Below the pieces are notes generated by a model that did not search any database, was not told where the DNA came from, and saw only the letters and a program-made list of their open reading frames with translations. From positions 5,206,728-5,270,727 of the forward strand of contig JAKGHH010000008.1 in NCBI GenBank assembly GCA_022828595.1: a stretch of DNA of 64,000 bases. Reading direction: 5' to 3'. The DNA comes from Nelumbo lutea (Eukaryota > Streptophyta > Magnoliopsida > Proteales > Nelumbonaceae). A program made the translations under genes and the position numbers. Position 1 is the stretch's first letter, and each line of letters starts with the position of its first letter. This document shows positions 1 to 11,389 of this stretch, in pieces.

Positions 1-3000
1 CTTGGACTAAATGAAGAGGTGCAACCTAGCATGGAATCGAACACAAAATTCAGTGATGTAAAGGGTGTTGATGAGGCCAAATCTGAGCTAGAAGAGATTG
101 TTCATTATCTCCGGGATCCTAAGGTAACAGCTTTGTTGAATGGATGCATCAATTAGAATCCTGTGATCATGTAGTCAAGACGATGCCTAGGCTATCACCC
201 TTTTCAAATTCATTGCCTAGGCACAAAACAAGCAGTCAACATTGTTGATTCTGACACTAGTAGTGGATGACTGGCTATCACCTAGTGATATGCATCATCT
301 GCATACACAAACACACAACTTAGATGCTTTTTTTTCCAGAAAGTTTAGGGGCTGAACTTCTAATTTTTGTCATAGGAAAGCAAAAAAAGAAAAAAGAAAA
401 GAAAAGAAAGGAATAATCAATATGTGTCATTCATCAAAAAAAAATATCAATATGTCTTGATTGGACAAAATTTTGACTTCTTCCATTCATATCAGTTCAG
501 GTTTTGAAGTCTTCGAGGGTTCAAGATGCTATACATGTTGACTGAACCCTAATAAATAAGAAAAATAATAAAAAGAAACTAGTATTGTAACTTAATAATT
601 TTTTGAGGAAAGAATAACTTTTATTGCAAAAGAAATGGGAAGGATGTACAAAAGCTTTAGCAAGGCTGTCCACACACTATTAAGCTCTTAGAAAGGTCTT
701 TCGAGATTAGACGTTTTCTTAATGAAATTGTAAAGATCTCAGCAAGTGTTATTTGTAGTATCAACAAGAGTCAAATAGAATGATTTAGTTTAATAATGTT
801 TGTTTTAATATTATAATCTCAAAAGCTTAAGAAAATAAAAGTATCCAAGAGCACTTTATAAAAAAATATCGTAGTGATTAAGCAAGGCATCCCTTCATGA
901 GCACCTTATTGCCTAGGTATTGCCTTGGCAACTATGATTAGAGGTAGTCTCTTTTTCATATAAAATAGGGGGTTCTTTAAGTGGTTGACCCAGAATACGG
1001 AAGTGAGGCTTTGGTGAGTGAAGAGAAGTGCTAATACATTTGCTGATGTACTTGCTAAACAAGGGGTGGAAAGGGGTAACATGGAGTTCGGGCAGCAGTT
1101 GACATGGAGAAGGTTTTTCAAGGCTGAAGCGAAAAATCTGATTTTCAAAAAGACCAAAGTGAGTGTAAAACCTTGTATTTTCTATTATTTTGCATGTATC
1201 TGATTTTCAAAAAGAATAACAAGGGAAAATTCTTGGTTCTGGTTGAGTGCTTTGGAGAAAAGAAAAGACAGTTTGGAAGGAGTACAAATACAAAATATGT
1301 AGAGTGTAAAACCTTGTATTTTCTATTATTTTCAATGTATTTGTACTGTACATATTTGTATTTGTAGCAAAAGGGATTAATCTGGGCGGAGATTAACAAT
1401 TTGTTGCAGGAGTTCTTGAGCTTGAAGAAGGAAGAGAGAGTCTTGGAACAAGCCATAGTAGAAAAGGTGATTATTGCTTCTGAGAAAGAACAGGAAGCAA
1501 CAGGTATGCTGGTTAATGCTTTCGGTTTCGGTGTTGGGAAATTGTCTTATAGAGAGGATAAGGCAGATTGGGGAAAGAAGATTGGGGGAGTGTTCAGGAA
1601 TGAGGATGGGGTTATCACTGTCATGTTCTCAGGCCCAATTGGAGGAGACTCTCTTAGGGCTGGGATTTCTGCAGCCCTAGAAGGTATCCAAAGAGCAAGA
1701 GATTTGAACATCAGATGTTTGGTCCTTGAAGGTGATTCAGAGGTGGTGATTAGGTGGTTAAAAGAAGAAAACAGTGGGTTGTGGAGTTATAATAATGAGA
1801 ATAAAAAATTCAAATGGTGAGTAGGGATGTTGTGGTGCATTACAGCTGGTGAAGAGGACTGCTAACTCATTTGCTGATGGGTTAGCCAAGCAAGGGGTGA
1901 ATAAGGAATCTATATTTTGGGCTAACTTTTGACTTTCTTCCAATGTATTTGTTGGTGCGGAGTTGAGACACTTTACCTCCCCCTTGTACATAAAGTTTCA
2001 CATAGTTTCATATCATTAGTAAAGCATCTTGGTACTGATAAAAAAAAGGCAGATTGGGGAAAGAAACTAATAGCAGTAGTAGAAAAGTAACCAGGGGCAG
2101 GAGCAGGACCTATGCCCAAGCTTTGACAGATGGAGCATTTAATGAGCCAAACGTTAAAAGATCTGGTAGAGTGGTGTAGAGTTTGAATAACATCAGGCCA
2201 AGTGTTGAGCTGTTTAAATCGACGAGGGTTGCGCCTGGTTCGCATAGTGACAGATGGAGCATTTAATGAGCCAAACGTTAAAAGATCTGGTAGAGTGGTG
2301 TAGAGTTTGAATAACATCAGGCCAAGTTTTGAGCTGGTTAAATCGATGAGGGTTGCGCCTGGTTCGCGTAGTGGGGACGAGGGATTTTTGATAAATCATG
2401 TGGCAGCTGGGAGTGGCCCTTTAGACAAACTAAAGGCAGCTGGAAATGGGCCATTACCAAATGTTACAAGAAGTAAGATCGGGGCTGGGCCAAAGGAACA
2501 CAGGAAATCAGGTGACTACTTAAGTGGTCACGTGACCAAGGCAGGGCCGAAGGTGATAGACCATTGTTTAGGTCTATCATCTTCCAGTTCGAGACCTGGT
2601 TCGAAGAAAGGTCAGTCAAACGCAACAGCGACGGGGATTTTCAACTGGAGACCGAGGCTAGGCTTCTATTCCACAACTCTGGAGCATACAAATCCAAAGT
2701 TTGATTGGCAGAAGGTTGATGAAGATGGTTTTGACTTAGAGTGGGTAAACTGTGAAGAAGAAAAGGAAGAAGATGATGCTTTCCTTGAGGACTCCAACAT
2801 AGGAAGTGTGAGAAGTAGATGCTAGAAAAGCTCTTCTTTGGCGGACATAAACTTTGGAAGAGTTTGGGAATGGGAGGCAGTACTTCAGGTAAGGTGAACA
2901 TCTTGGCCAAAACAGAGAAGAACTTGTCACAGGTCCAGAACAAGGTCAAGGTGTCTTGTAGATTGAGTACGTCGTCATCCAATTTGAATGGCAAAGAAAC

Positions 3001-6000
3001 AGACATCCCCTTCTACCCAGTTAGTGCAACGTAGTTTGATCCTAAGGCTGTGTTTGTTTGTAGTGCAATTTTATTTGCACTAGTACAAATGCATGGGAGT
3101 GCAAATGTAAAAAAAATGCAAATTCTCATTTAGAATTGTTTTGGATTTTACTTTTGTTTTGCTTCATGTCTTAATTTACTTCATTTGTATTGTAATCAAA
3201 CAAAATAAGTTAAAAGTTGAAACAAAAACGGGTCAGTATTTACACTTAAATCATTTGAACTACCATGATTTTGCCTCGGTGCAAATTTATTTGCATTGCA
3301 ACCAAATACAGCCTATCGGGAGACTTCCCCCAACAAACTCTCTCTGAATTTAGGCAGGATTGGAGGCACTTCAGGTATTGGTGATTCTGGTATGGGTTGT
3401 CATTTTTCTAGTTTTCCTTGCGTTTTTGGTGCTAATATCTCCCTTTCCCCAGTTGTTTTTTCATCTTAGCCTACAGATGAAGTCGGTTCTCACCCAGAAA
3501 TTGCCTGTTCTAGTGATTCACTAGAAGTACCAGCCTAACAGGGATGTTAGAGGATTTGGAGGCTTTGCATGAATTTGTGGAGAAAGGGGAAAGGATTTGG
3601 GGATTAATTTTGCAGACCTTTAGATTTCTAGTAGAGGAGGAACTAGGGGCTAGCCTTGAAAAGGAATAGGAGAGTGGTATTCAATTCCTAGTACTCGGGG
3701 AAGGGAAAGGGAGGGTGAAGGGACAACTACAGGTGAAAAAACATCAAAGAGGAAGAATAGGTGGAGTCAGAAAAAGAAAAGAGTTGTAGACCGAGAGAAA
3801 CCTAAGAATAAGCTTGAAGGAGGGACACCTAAAAGGAGAAAGAAGAAATTTAGTGAAGTGGAGAAATTGAGATGTGAATTGGACTATGACAAGGGATGGT
3901 ACTGGGAGAAAGAGAAGGTAGTTAGGTTAGCAAAAGGGGTCGTTAGGGTTTGACCATAAGGTTGTTTCTCAATGAAGATTATTAGTTGGAATGTAAGGGG
4001 CTTGGGGAGCTCCAGGAAAAGAAGAGTAATAAGGGAAGTCCTTAGAAAAGACAAGCCGGATGTTGTATTAATTCAAGAATCAAAATTATTAGAAATGGAC
4101 AGAAGATGGGTGAAAAGTATTTGATCAGCTAGAGGACTGAGTTGGGCTTTTGCACAGTCTTGGGGTGCCTTAGGGGGAATTCTTACAAGCTGGAAAATTG
4201 AGGAATTGGATCTTATAGAAGAATTAATTGGTAACTTTATGGTTATAATAAAGTTAAGAAGAAGAGATGATGGGCTGGTATGGGCTTTAACAAATGTTTA
4301 TAGGCCAAACTCGTATAGTGAAAGGAAGGAGCTTTGGGAGGAGTTAGCAGATATAAGGGGATTGTGGGAGGGTCTATGGTGCTTGGGAGGGGATTTCAAT
4401 GTCATTAGGTTTGTCAATGAAACAAATAAACCTAACCATAGGGTCGCCTAAAGTATGAGGAAGTTTTCAACTCTTTTTGTGGAATCTTTTGAATTGAGGG
4501 AGTTATTAATGCTTGGGAGGGGATTTCACTATGGTATTTTATCAAGATTGCTGCGATATTTTAGGTAATGACTTGGTGGAGGTTTTCTTGGAGTTCTTTG
4601 AAAGAGGAAAAATAAATTTGGGTGCAAATGCTACTTTTATAGCCCTGATCCCCATGAAGGTGCCCGCAAGTCATCCTAAGGACTTTAGACCTGTTAGCTT
4701 GATTAGGAGTTTGTATGAGATCATCTTTAAATATCTCGCCCTAAAAATCAATAAAGTTCTCCCCTCTTTAATCTCTCTGAACTAAGTCGATCATATCTTA
4801 ATAGCCAAAGAATGTGTGGATTACAAAAAAAAAATAAAAATAAAAGGGGAGAAGGGCCTGATTTGTAAGCTTGACCTAGAAAAGACATACAACTTTGTGG
4901 ATTGGGATTTCTTGCTAGAAGCGTTGAGGAACAAAGGAGACCCGCTGTCACCTTTCCAATCTTAGTAAATTGATTATCTAAGGACTTCTTTCTTGCTAAG
5001 AGGGGCTTGGACAAGGAGACCTGCTATCACCTTTCCTCTTCACCTTAATAGTGGATGTTTTAAGCGTCTTGATTTCTAGGGCTGATTCAAGGAATCTAAT
5101 CGAAGGATAAAGAGTTCGGTGGCAACAAGTGGTTGTCACTCACTTAGAATTTTTGGATGATATCATACTTTTTGTGAAGGGGAACCAAAGGAGATGGATA
5201 ATTTTAGATTGGTGATGACACACTTTGGGAGAGTCTCCAATTTCAAAGTCAATTGGAATAAGAGTTGTGTAGCGGGAGTAAACAAATGGGAAGACGAGTT
5301 GCAATTGGTGGCTAGGTCTTTAGGCTACGAGGTAAGTGGTTGGCCTTTGGTGTATTTAGGTTTGCCCTTGGGGGGAAATCCTAGATCAGAAAGCTTTTGG
5401 TACCCAATTTTGGAAAACTTCACTAAGAAGCTAGCAGGGTGGAAGAGAAATTATATCTCGCTAGGGGGAAGAATCACATTAATCAAGTCCACTTTGGCCA
5501 ACCTCCCAGTGTATCTTTTGTCTACCTTTAAATTACCTATAAAGGTTGCCAATAAGATAGAAAAGCTTATGAATGATTTTTTGTGGGAACCCGGAGACTT
5601 AAAAAAGGACCATCTAGTGAAGTGGGAAGTAGTTTTTAGGAAAAAGGAATCAGGAGTCTAGGCATTTGCAATATTAAATTAAGAAATGTAGCACTATTAG
5701 GGAAGTGATTGTGGAGGTTTCCCCTAGAGCAAGACAGTTTGTGGCACTTGGTGGTGGAAAGTATTACAGCATTGCAGCAAATGGATGGGATGCTGGTCTC
5801 GACCCTATGGCTTCTCATTTCTCCCCTTGGAAAGCCATTGCTTGGTCTTGCCTTTCTTTTGGCCTTTCATCAGATTTGATGTGTGCTCAGGTAACAAACT
5901 TTTGTTTTGGCCTTTCATCCTCTTGCTCCTCTTTTTTTTCAATGCCCTAATTCATCCTTTTGTTGGACTTGTTTCTTTTCTTGCTAAAGAAGTGTGGTGT

Positions 6001-7136
6001 ACCCTTGTTTCACCAAAGGTTAGGGCTTTTTGCTGGGAAGTGGCTCTCCAAAAGATCAATACTATGGATGTACTTAAAAAGAAAAAGGCCAGATTGGTGC
6101 CTTTCCCCACATGTTTGTTGCCCTTGCTTAAGAAATGGTGAGATAGTGACTCATCTTTTGATTTCTTGTCCTTTTGCTTTTTAGTTCTTACTTGTGGGAT
6201 TGGTTCTTCTCTTTTTGGTTGTAGGTGGGATCCTCTCTCGTGTGTGCTGAACTTTTTTTACTCTAGCTTCTTCCAACAACCATAGAAAAGAGGCAGAGTA
6301 ATGTGGAGAATAACAAGGGCAATTGTCTTTTGGGCGATTTGGGAAGAGAGAAATAATAGGATTTTCCAAGGGCAAGAAAAAATCCAAGGAAGCACTTGTT
6401 GAGGGCATTACCATTAAGATTCTACATTGGCTAAAAGTGCAGTAACTTTTCAAGGACTTCTCAGCTGATTTAATTAGAAGTTGGAGTTCTATAGCTGTTT
6501 CCTTTCTCTTCCCCTGTAGTTCAAGAGAGTTGGTCACCACAGCCTTAATCCAGGGTGAAATTAAATTTTGAGGGAAGCTCCTTAGGTAATCCAGGTCCTT
6601 CGGGAGTTGGGGGTGTTTTAGAAATGAGGAAGGAGGAGTTTTGGCCCTGTTACTCTGGCCCGATTGGGGAGGGAGATTCCTTAAGGGTAGAAGCCTTGAC
6701 CTTACTCCAAGGCCTGAGATTAGCAAAACAATGGAGAATGCAACACTTAGAAGTGGAAGGGGACTCCAAGCTGGTAATAGGGTGGATGCAATCTAGAAAC
6801 CGGAGTGTGGCCACTTAGCCTCTAAGAGAGTTTGTAAACTTAGCAAGGGTGCTTGGGGTGCAATTTAAATGGGTAAGAAGGTCAGCAATTGGATGGCTGA
6901 CGATTTACTCCAAGTGGAAGGAGACTCCTTTTAGGAACAATAATTGTCTTCTGTTGCTTTTCGGAACAATAGCTCCAATACAAGTGATATGACCGTATCT
7001 GCAGATTTTACCAAAAAAAGTATGACTGTAGAAGGGAAAAGAGTCAGGACAATTCAGGTTACTAAAATACCATTTGAGTCCTTCACACGTTAAACTAGAA
7101 GAGCTCCAGCCTCAAATGAAGTGAAAAACAACTTTT

Positions 7137-7176
<40 letters not shown>

Positions 7177-10132
7177 TTTGAACTTTGGGTGAGCGAGGCT
7201 AAATTTTACTTATTAGAATAAAATTCTATTTATATACTTTTTTGTCTTCTAATACTAGACAACTATATATGCCAACACAGTAGGTTCGGGTCGGTCATTT
7301 TTGGTTTACAAACTTAACTGAACTGATTTCTTTCTTTGTTTAATGAAATTTCTCTTTTTACTCTTAAAAAAAAAACTGAAACTGATCATTTGGGTTATAC
7401 ATATCGATGAACTGAAACCGACCCAAAAACTTTGAAAACCAGCCATATTGGATCAAGTCGGGCCGGTTTGGTGGTTTTTTTAACAGCCCTAGTATTTTTA
7501 ACCTAAACTGAATAATTTAGTTTATAAATCTTAAAAAGTTAAGAATATAAATGTGTATCTAAGAGCACTGTGTAAAAAGTATCTTAGCGATTAAGCAAGG
7601 CGACCCTCCATGAGTGCCTTATTGCCTGCCTAGGCATTGCTTTTACAACTTTGGAAATAGTTCTTGGCATACCAAACACTTTACATGCATGTATATGGAC
7701 ACATCGAGGCATATGCATTTTTTCCCTTAAAAGTGATTTATGTCTCTTTTTACATTTTTTGGTAATAAATGAAAAAGAAAATATACTGATAAAAGAAAGC
7801 AGTACATCTAATAGTGATGAGATATCACCAGAAAAACAAAGATACAAGATAGGAAACAAACAAAAAGGAGACAATAGAAATAGAAAAAATAGATACATAA
7901 TCCAAACAAAAGGGAGACTTTTAAGCCAGCTCCAGAATGCTCCAAAAACCAGAACCAAGGTATCCTCATTACTTTATTTATTATATTTTAGCCTTTGTGC
8001 TCCTGCATGGTTATGTTAATTGTTAGTATGTGGATATATTTGGCATATTTTTCTGTATTATTTAGGCATTGTCCAGGCCATGCTTAAGTTCTTGATCTAG
8101 GAGGTCGAGATATGTCTTGGGCATCACCTAGCTGCCTTGACTACTACATTGCCTGCTAATTATGCCTAAATATTTAGAAGGTCTTGGACTGCATGTGTCT
8201 TCACATGGTAAGCCACTGAAGCTGTAGAAGAGTCTATAACAGCTGAATTGAATGTACTTCCAATTAATAATCTCGTACTTGTTTCTGAATTGATCTCTAC
8301 TTAGCATATATAGTTTTCCATCTCTCTCTCTCTCTCTCTCCCTCTCCCTTGATTCATTCTCAGAGAAAGCCACATCCAGAGGACAGTTCTATATAAAAAA
8401 GCTATTATTGATGTTTTATCCCAAGATATTTTATTTTCTGGAACTTTCTGTGTAACCTTGAGGGACAATACCTTGTGAATTGGCATAAATAAGAAGAGAC
8501 TTCAAAGATTGTTTTCCCTTCTAATACTCTTCCATAAAGGGTGTGTCATTGTCAAATTGAAACTACTGGTTCCTATAAGCACTCTGAGTCTTTGGTATTT
8601 TATGTTTTATACTTGTATTTAATTTTTCAATGACGAAATGTGAGAAATATTGTTTGTCTAGCACTCTGAATTATTTTATCTACCATTAAGGTGCTTAATT
8701 GAAATTAATTATTGAGTTCATTTCTCTATGCTTTAGAGCCTCTTGGCCATCCCAGAGGGTTCAGCTGTTCTTATTGTACAATTCTGTTATTGCAGCGCTT
8801 CACTCGTTTAGGAGGCAAGCTCCCAAAAGGTGTTTTGCTTGTTGGTCCACCTGGTACAGGTAAGACTATGTTGGCAAGAGCCATTGCAGGAGAAGCTGGA
8901 GTGCCTTTCTTCTCATGCAGTGGGAGTGAATTTGAGGAGATGTTTGTGGGTGTTGGAGCCAGGAGAGTGAGAGATCTTTTTGCTGCAGCTAAGAAGCGAT
9001 CTCCCTGTATAATATTCATTGATGAGATAGATGCAATAGGAGGGAGTCGTAACCCTAAGGACCAACAGTACATGAAGATGACTTTGAACCAGTTGCTTGT
9101 TGAATTAGATGGCTTTAAACAAAATGAAGGGATTATTGTGATTGCTGCAACAAACTTCCCAGAATCATTGGACAAAGCACTAGTGAGACCTGGACGGTTT
9201 GACCGCCACATTGTTGTTCCAAATCCAGATGTGGAAGGACGGAGACAGATCATGGAATCCCACATGTCCAAGGTACTAAGATATACAATTTTATGTAGCA
9301 CAAAAGACCTTGAGGACTGCATCAATTAGTAAACTGGTACATTCTTCTAACAGGTGTCGAAACCCAACATCTGAGAGGGTCCAGAATCTCCAGATTAGGT
9401 GATATACTGGAGCAAAGGAAAACCCATGTTTGGATGATGACAAGCATTTTGTTGATGCATGCTTTGTGTGCGAGTGTGTGACAACATTTCCCTGTGTGGC
9501 ACAGTTTGGTGTCTTGTTCTGCCACTATAGCAACTCTTTGGGTCTTAGATTCACATAGAAAGATCAGCATGTTTTGTGATTTTTAGCCATTCAAACTTGA
9601 GCTTTCCATTCACAGCATGGGCCTGTTGAATAACTGAAACAGTTCTTGTAATGAGCTGTACGGACAGTTGTAATGTCCATGTTGCAAATTAGAACAATTG
9701 AGTCAACCGTGTGCCAAGTGAATAATTTTACTATTTTAATGGTCATCTTATCAGGTTGATTTTGTCTTTCTATCTGGACAGAGTTGTAAAGGCATTATCA
9801 TGTTCTAGGCATGTGAGAACAGCAATAACATGCTTTACCAGCTGAAACGAGCTGTTCCCCACATTCATGAACTCGCCATATCTTTTAAGATCCAAGGAAA
9901 TAAACTCCACCTTTTAGCTTCTTTCTCACCTGAATTACAGAGGAAATTAGATACAATATTGTCTTAAGTATCATTGGAAATTTTGCAGGTTCTTAAGGCA
10001 GACGATGTTGATTTGATGATCATTGCCAGGGGAACACCTGGATTTTCAGGTGCTGACCTTGCAAATTTGGTCAATATTGCTGCTCTCAAAGCAGCAATGG
10101 ATGGGGCAAAAGCAGTGAGCATGGCTGATCTG

Positions 10133-10167
<35 letters not shown>

Positions 10168-10918
10168 GCGGAAATCGGCTGTAATATCTGAGGAGTCACG
10201 AAGGCTCACTGCATTCCATGAGGGTGGCCATGCCCTTGTTGCCATTCATACTGATGGGGCTCTTTCTGTTCACAAGGCAACAATTGTTCCACGAGGGATG
10301 TCTCTTGGAATGGTTGCCCAATTGCCAGACAAGGATGAAACAAGCATATCTCGCAAGCAGATGCTAGCTCGGTTGGATGTGTGCATGGGTGGCAGGGTAG
10401 CGGAGGAGCTCATCTTTGGAGAAAATGAAGTTACATCTGGTGCATCTTCGGATATCCAACAGGCAACATCTCTAGCTAGAGCTATGGTTACGAAGTATGG
10501 GATGAGCAAGGAGGTTGGGTTGGTTTCTCATGATTATGATGACAATGGAAAGAGCATGAGTACAGAGACGAGACTTCTTATTGAGAAGGAGGTGAGAGAA
10601 TTCGTGGAGAGGGCCTACAACAATGCAAAATCTATTTTGACAACCCACAGCAAGGAGCTTCATGCACTAGCCAATGCCCTCCTTGAGCATGAAACATTGA
10701 CGGGGAGTCAGATTAAGGCTCTGCTTGCCCAAGTAAACTCCCAGCAGCAACATCAGCAGCAGCAGCTGCAACAGCAACCTGTTTCTCAGGACAGTTCACG
10801 GTCTGCACCTGTCCCACCTGCTGGACCAAATGCAGCAGCATCAGCTGCAGCAGCAGCAGCAGCTGCTGCTGCGACGGCTGCTGCGAAGGCCAAAGGCATT
10901 GCTCCTGTTGGATCTTAA
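1..10918 (+). CDS. FTSH4: FTSH4, mitochondrial i-AAA ATP-dependent zinc metalloprotease (3' three exons)
   Basis: Exons are 1-123, 8796-9272 and 9989-10918 (stop TAA 10916-10918), all phase 0 with GT-AG borders; the 5' part lies upstream of the window. Exon 1 encodes the run ending in HYLRDPK just before the AAA core. Exon 2 carries Walker A GPPGTGKT (about 8844-8867), Walker B IIFIDEID (about 9009-9032) and the second region of homology with PGRFDRH. Exon 3 carries the zinc motif HEGGH (10217-10231) and the downstream Asp ligand in SGASSD (about 10451), so both ATPase and protease sites are intact. The C-terminus has a Gln-rich stretch followed by poly-Ala, as in plant FTSH4. In known plants FTSH4 forms a homohexamer in the inner mitochondrial membrane facing the intermembrane space and degrades damaged membrane proteins. 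The first visible intron (124-8795) is 8672 bp and full of LINE sequence; the second is 716 bp. I see no frame damage. Confidence 0.95.
841..930 (+). repeat. CCTAGG-rich dispersed repeat, copy 1
   Basis: Shares the order 'agagcact...attaagcaaggc...catgag...ccttattgcctaggtattgc' with 7553-7650, roughly 80% by eye, in the same orientation. The two copies flank the LINE cluster of the FTSH4 intron. Related CCTAGG-containing words occur at 165-245 and 8040-8160. Family unknown. Confidence 0.5.
1018..1150 (+). mobile_element. LINE RNase H C-terminal fragment
   Basis: The frame beginning at 1018 encodes [19 protein letters not shown], the last helix region of the RNase H domain found at the 3' end of plant L1-type LINEs. 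Only this tail is present, so it is a truncated or internally deleted copy. Downstream, 1150-1370 contains two imperfect copies of a segment starting 'gagtgtaaaaccttgtatt' (near 1161 and 1299), probably LINE 3' untranslated sequence. Confidence 0.6.
1401..2048 (+). mobile_element. 5'-truncated LINE tail with RNase H domain and poly(A)
   Basis: The frame 1401-1820 encodes an RNase H segment with [20 protein letters not shown] and [14 protein letters not shown], which are the strand and the D-containing motif of LINE RNase H. A broken continuation to about 1925 keeps the ending '[10 protein letters not shown]' in another frame. A short A-run at 2040-2047 marks the probable 3' end. It is one of at least eight LINE 3' ends in the window. 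It is a relic with frameshifts. Confidence 0.65.
2125..2372 (+). repeat. Two-copy tandem duplication, 124-bp period
   Basis: Copies at 2125-2248 and 2249-2372 both start 'gacagatggagcatttaatg' and differ at only a few bases. The duplication sits in the ORF1-like part of the LINE. Confidence 0.85.
3046..3313. mobile_element. Tourist-like MITE nested in the LINE
   Basis: Left end 'ggctgtgtttgtttgtagtg' matches the reverse complement of the right end ('ggctgtatttggttgcaatg') over about 36 bp with mismatches. It is flanked by TAA on the left and TAT on the right, close to the TWA target of PIF/Harbinger elements. It interrupts LINE sequence between ORF1-like and endonuclease parts, so it inserted after the LINE. 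Confidence 0.65.
3972..4450 (+). pseudogene. LINE endonuclease domain relic
   Basis: Starts with ATG at 3972 and shows the apurinic-type endonuclease order: SWNVRGLG, then LIQESK, then GGDFNVI. An in-frame TGA near 4119 breaks it. The family nicks target DNA for target-primed reverse transcription; this copy cannot. Confidence 0.75.
4513..5661 (+). pseudogene. LINE reverse transcriptase relic
   Basis: Recognisable blocks are [20 protein letters not shown] with [11 protein letters not shown] (4580-4730) and the post-catalytic block VYLGLPLGG (about 5350). The central catalytic region 4790-5190 is scrambled by frameshifts and a short A-rich insertion (about 4826-4850). Confidence 0.7.
6555..6900 (+). 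pseudogene. LINE RNase H domain relic
   Basis: Encodes [20 protein letters not shown] and [15 protein letters not shown], the first and third blocks of LINE-type RNase H. A stop at 6818 and frame changes follow. It ends the LINE body. Confidence 0.75.
7139..7174 (+). repeat. (GA)n microsatellite
   Basis: About 17 GA dinucleotides in a row inside the FTSH4 intron. Confidence 0.95.
7553..7650 (+). repeat. CCTAGG-rich dispersed repeat, copy 2
   Basis: Direct repeat partner of 841-930, on the other side of the LINE cluster. Confidence 0.5.
8322..8348 (+). repeat. (CT)n microsatellite
   Basis: A run of CT dinucleotides with one interruption, in the FTSH4 intron. Confidence 0.85.
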
Positions 10919-11380
10919 GTAGAAGTGGGCTGGTAAGATCTTGGTTGACCCTTTTCTATATATTGGATTTACTGTGCATATAGCAATTTAACCTACAGGT
11001 TCCTTTCGAGAAAGAAAAATGGAAAGCTTTAAAACTGTATGTGCTGCCAATGCAGTTCCATTAATGTAATTTTTATTCCATGAGTGTTAGCTGTTAAGAA
11101 GAACGCAATGTGTAGAGATTAATGGCAGTAACATTATCATGTTGCATGTAGTATTTCTGAGTCAACCACCATGAAACTAGAAAGTTTTAGGCAGAATCCA
11201 TTGTCAACTATAGTATATGCTATTGCTGACAGCCAAAACCAGAATACCTGCAACCTTCCGTCCCCTTAAATTGATGCTTGCCTTTTCAAGTTTGTATTTT
11301 CCTTTAGACCCTGGAACTTGTCCTACCTGCTTAGACGTATGGTCTAGAACTGGTTATTTTCATCAGTATTGGTCTGTTTG
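10919..11380 (+). other. FTSH4 3' flank
   Basis: No reading frame of interest. It probably includes the 3' untranslated region. I cannot fix the poly(A) site. Confidence 0.5.
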
Positions 11381-11389
11381 TTAACGGTT

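Larger units (their letters stand above)
2049..6960 (+). mobile_element. Degenerate LINE (non-LTR retrotransposon) in FTSH4 intron
   Basis: Domains appear in canonical order: an ORF1-like acidic segment (2307-3034), endonuclease starting [12 protein letters not shown] at 3972 with a stop codon near 4119 and the GGDFNV motif at about 4386, reverse-transcriptase start (4513-4785, with [14 protein letters not shown]), thumb region (5194-5661, with VYLGLPLGG), a zinc-binding 'RVT' region (5785-6184) and RNase H (6555-6818). Many stops, frameshifts and a missing central RT block (4790-5190 is scrambled) make it non-functional. It lies in the sense direction of FTSH4. The boundaries are approximate because no target-site repeat was identified. 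Confidence 0.8.
124..8795 (+). other. 8.7-kb FTSH4 intron filled with transposon debris
   Basis: GT donor at 124-125 and AG acceptor at 8794-8795 join phase-0 exons. From left to right it holds a CCTAGG-rich repeat (165-245), a LINE RNase H tail (1018-1150), a second LINE tail with poly(A) (1401-2048), a degenerate longer LINE (about 2049-6960) with a MITE inside it, a GA microsatellite, another CCTAGG-rich repeat and unassigned AT-rich DNA (7650-8700). All recognisable LINE parts read on the same strand as the host gene. Confidence 0.85.

Noticed and set aside
1145..1456. Minus-strand 103-codon open frame
   Set aside because: AT-rich frame antisense to a LINE tail, with no recognisable domain and repeated low-complexity sequence.
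7260..7490. Possible hAT MITE ('taggttcgggtcggtc' to 'aacagccctag')
   Set aside because: Right end looks hAT-like but no matching left terminus or 8-bp repeat could be shown.
7584..8019. Overlapping open frames of about 120 codons on both strands
   Set aside because: Both lie in AT-rich intron sequence of FTSH4. They have hydrophobic or Lys-rich low-complexity composition and no family match.
8771..9325. 184-codon minus-strand frame
   Set aside because: Exact antisense shadow of the FTSH4 AAA exon.
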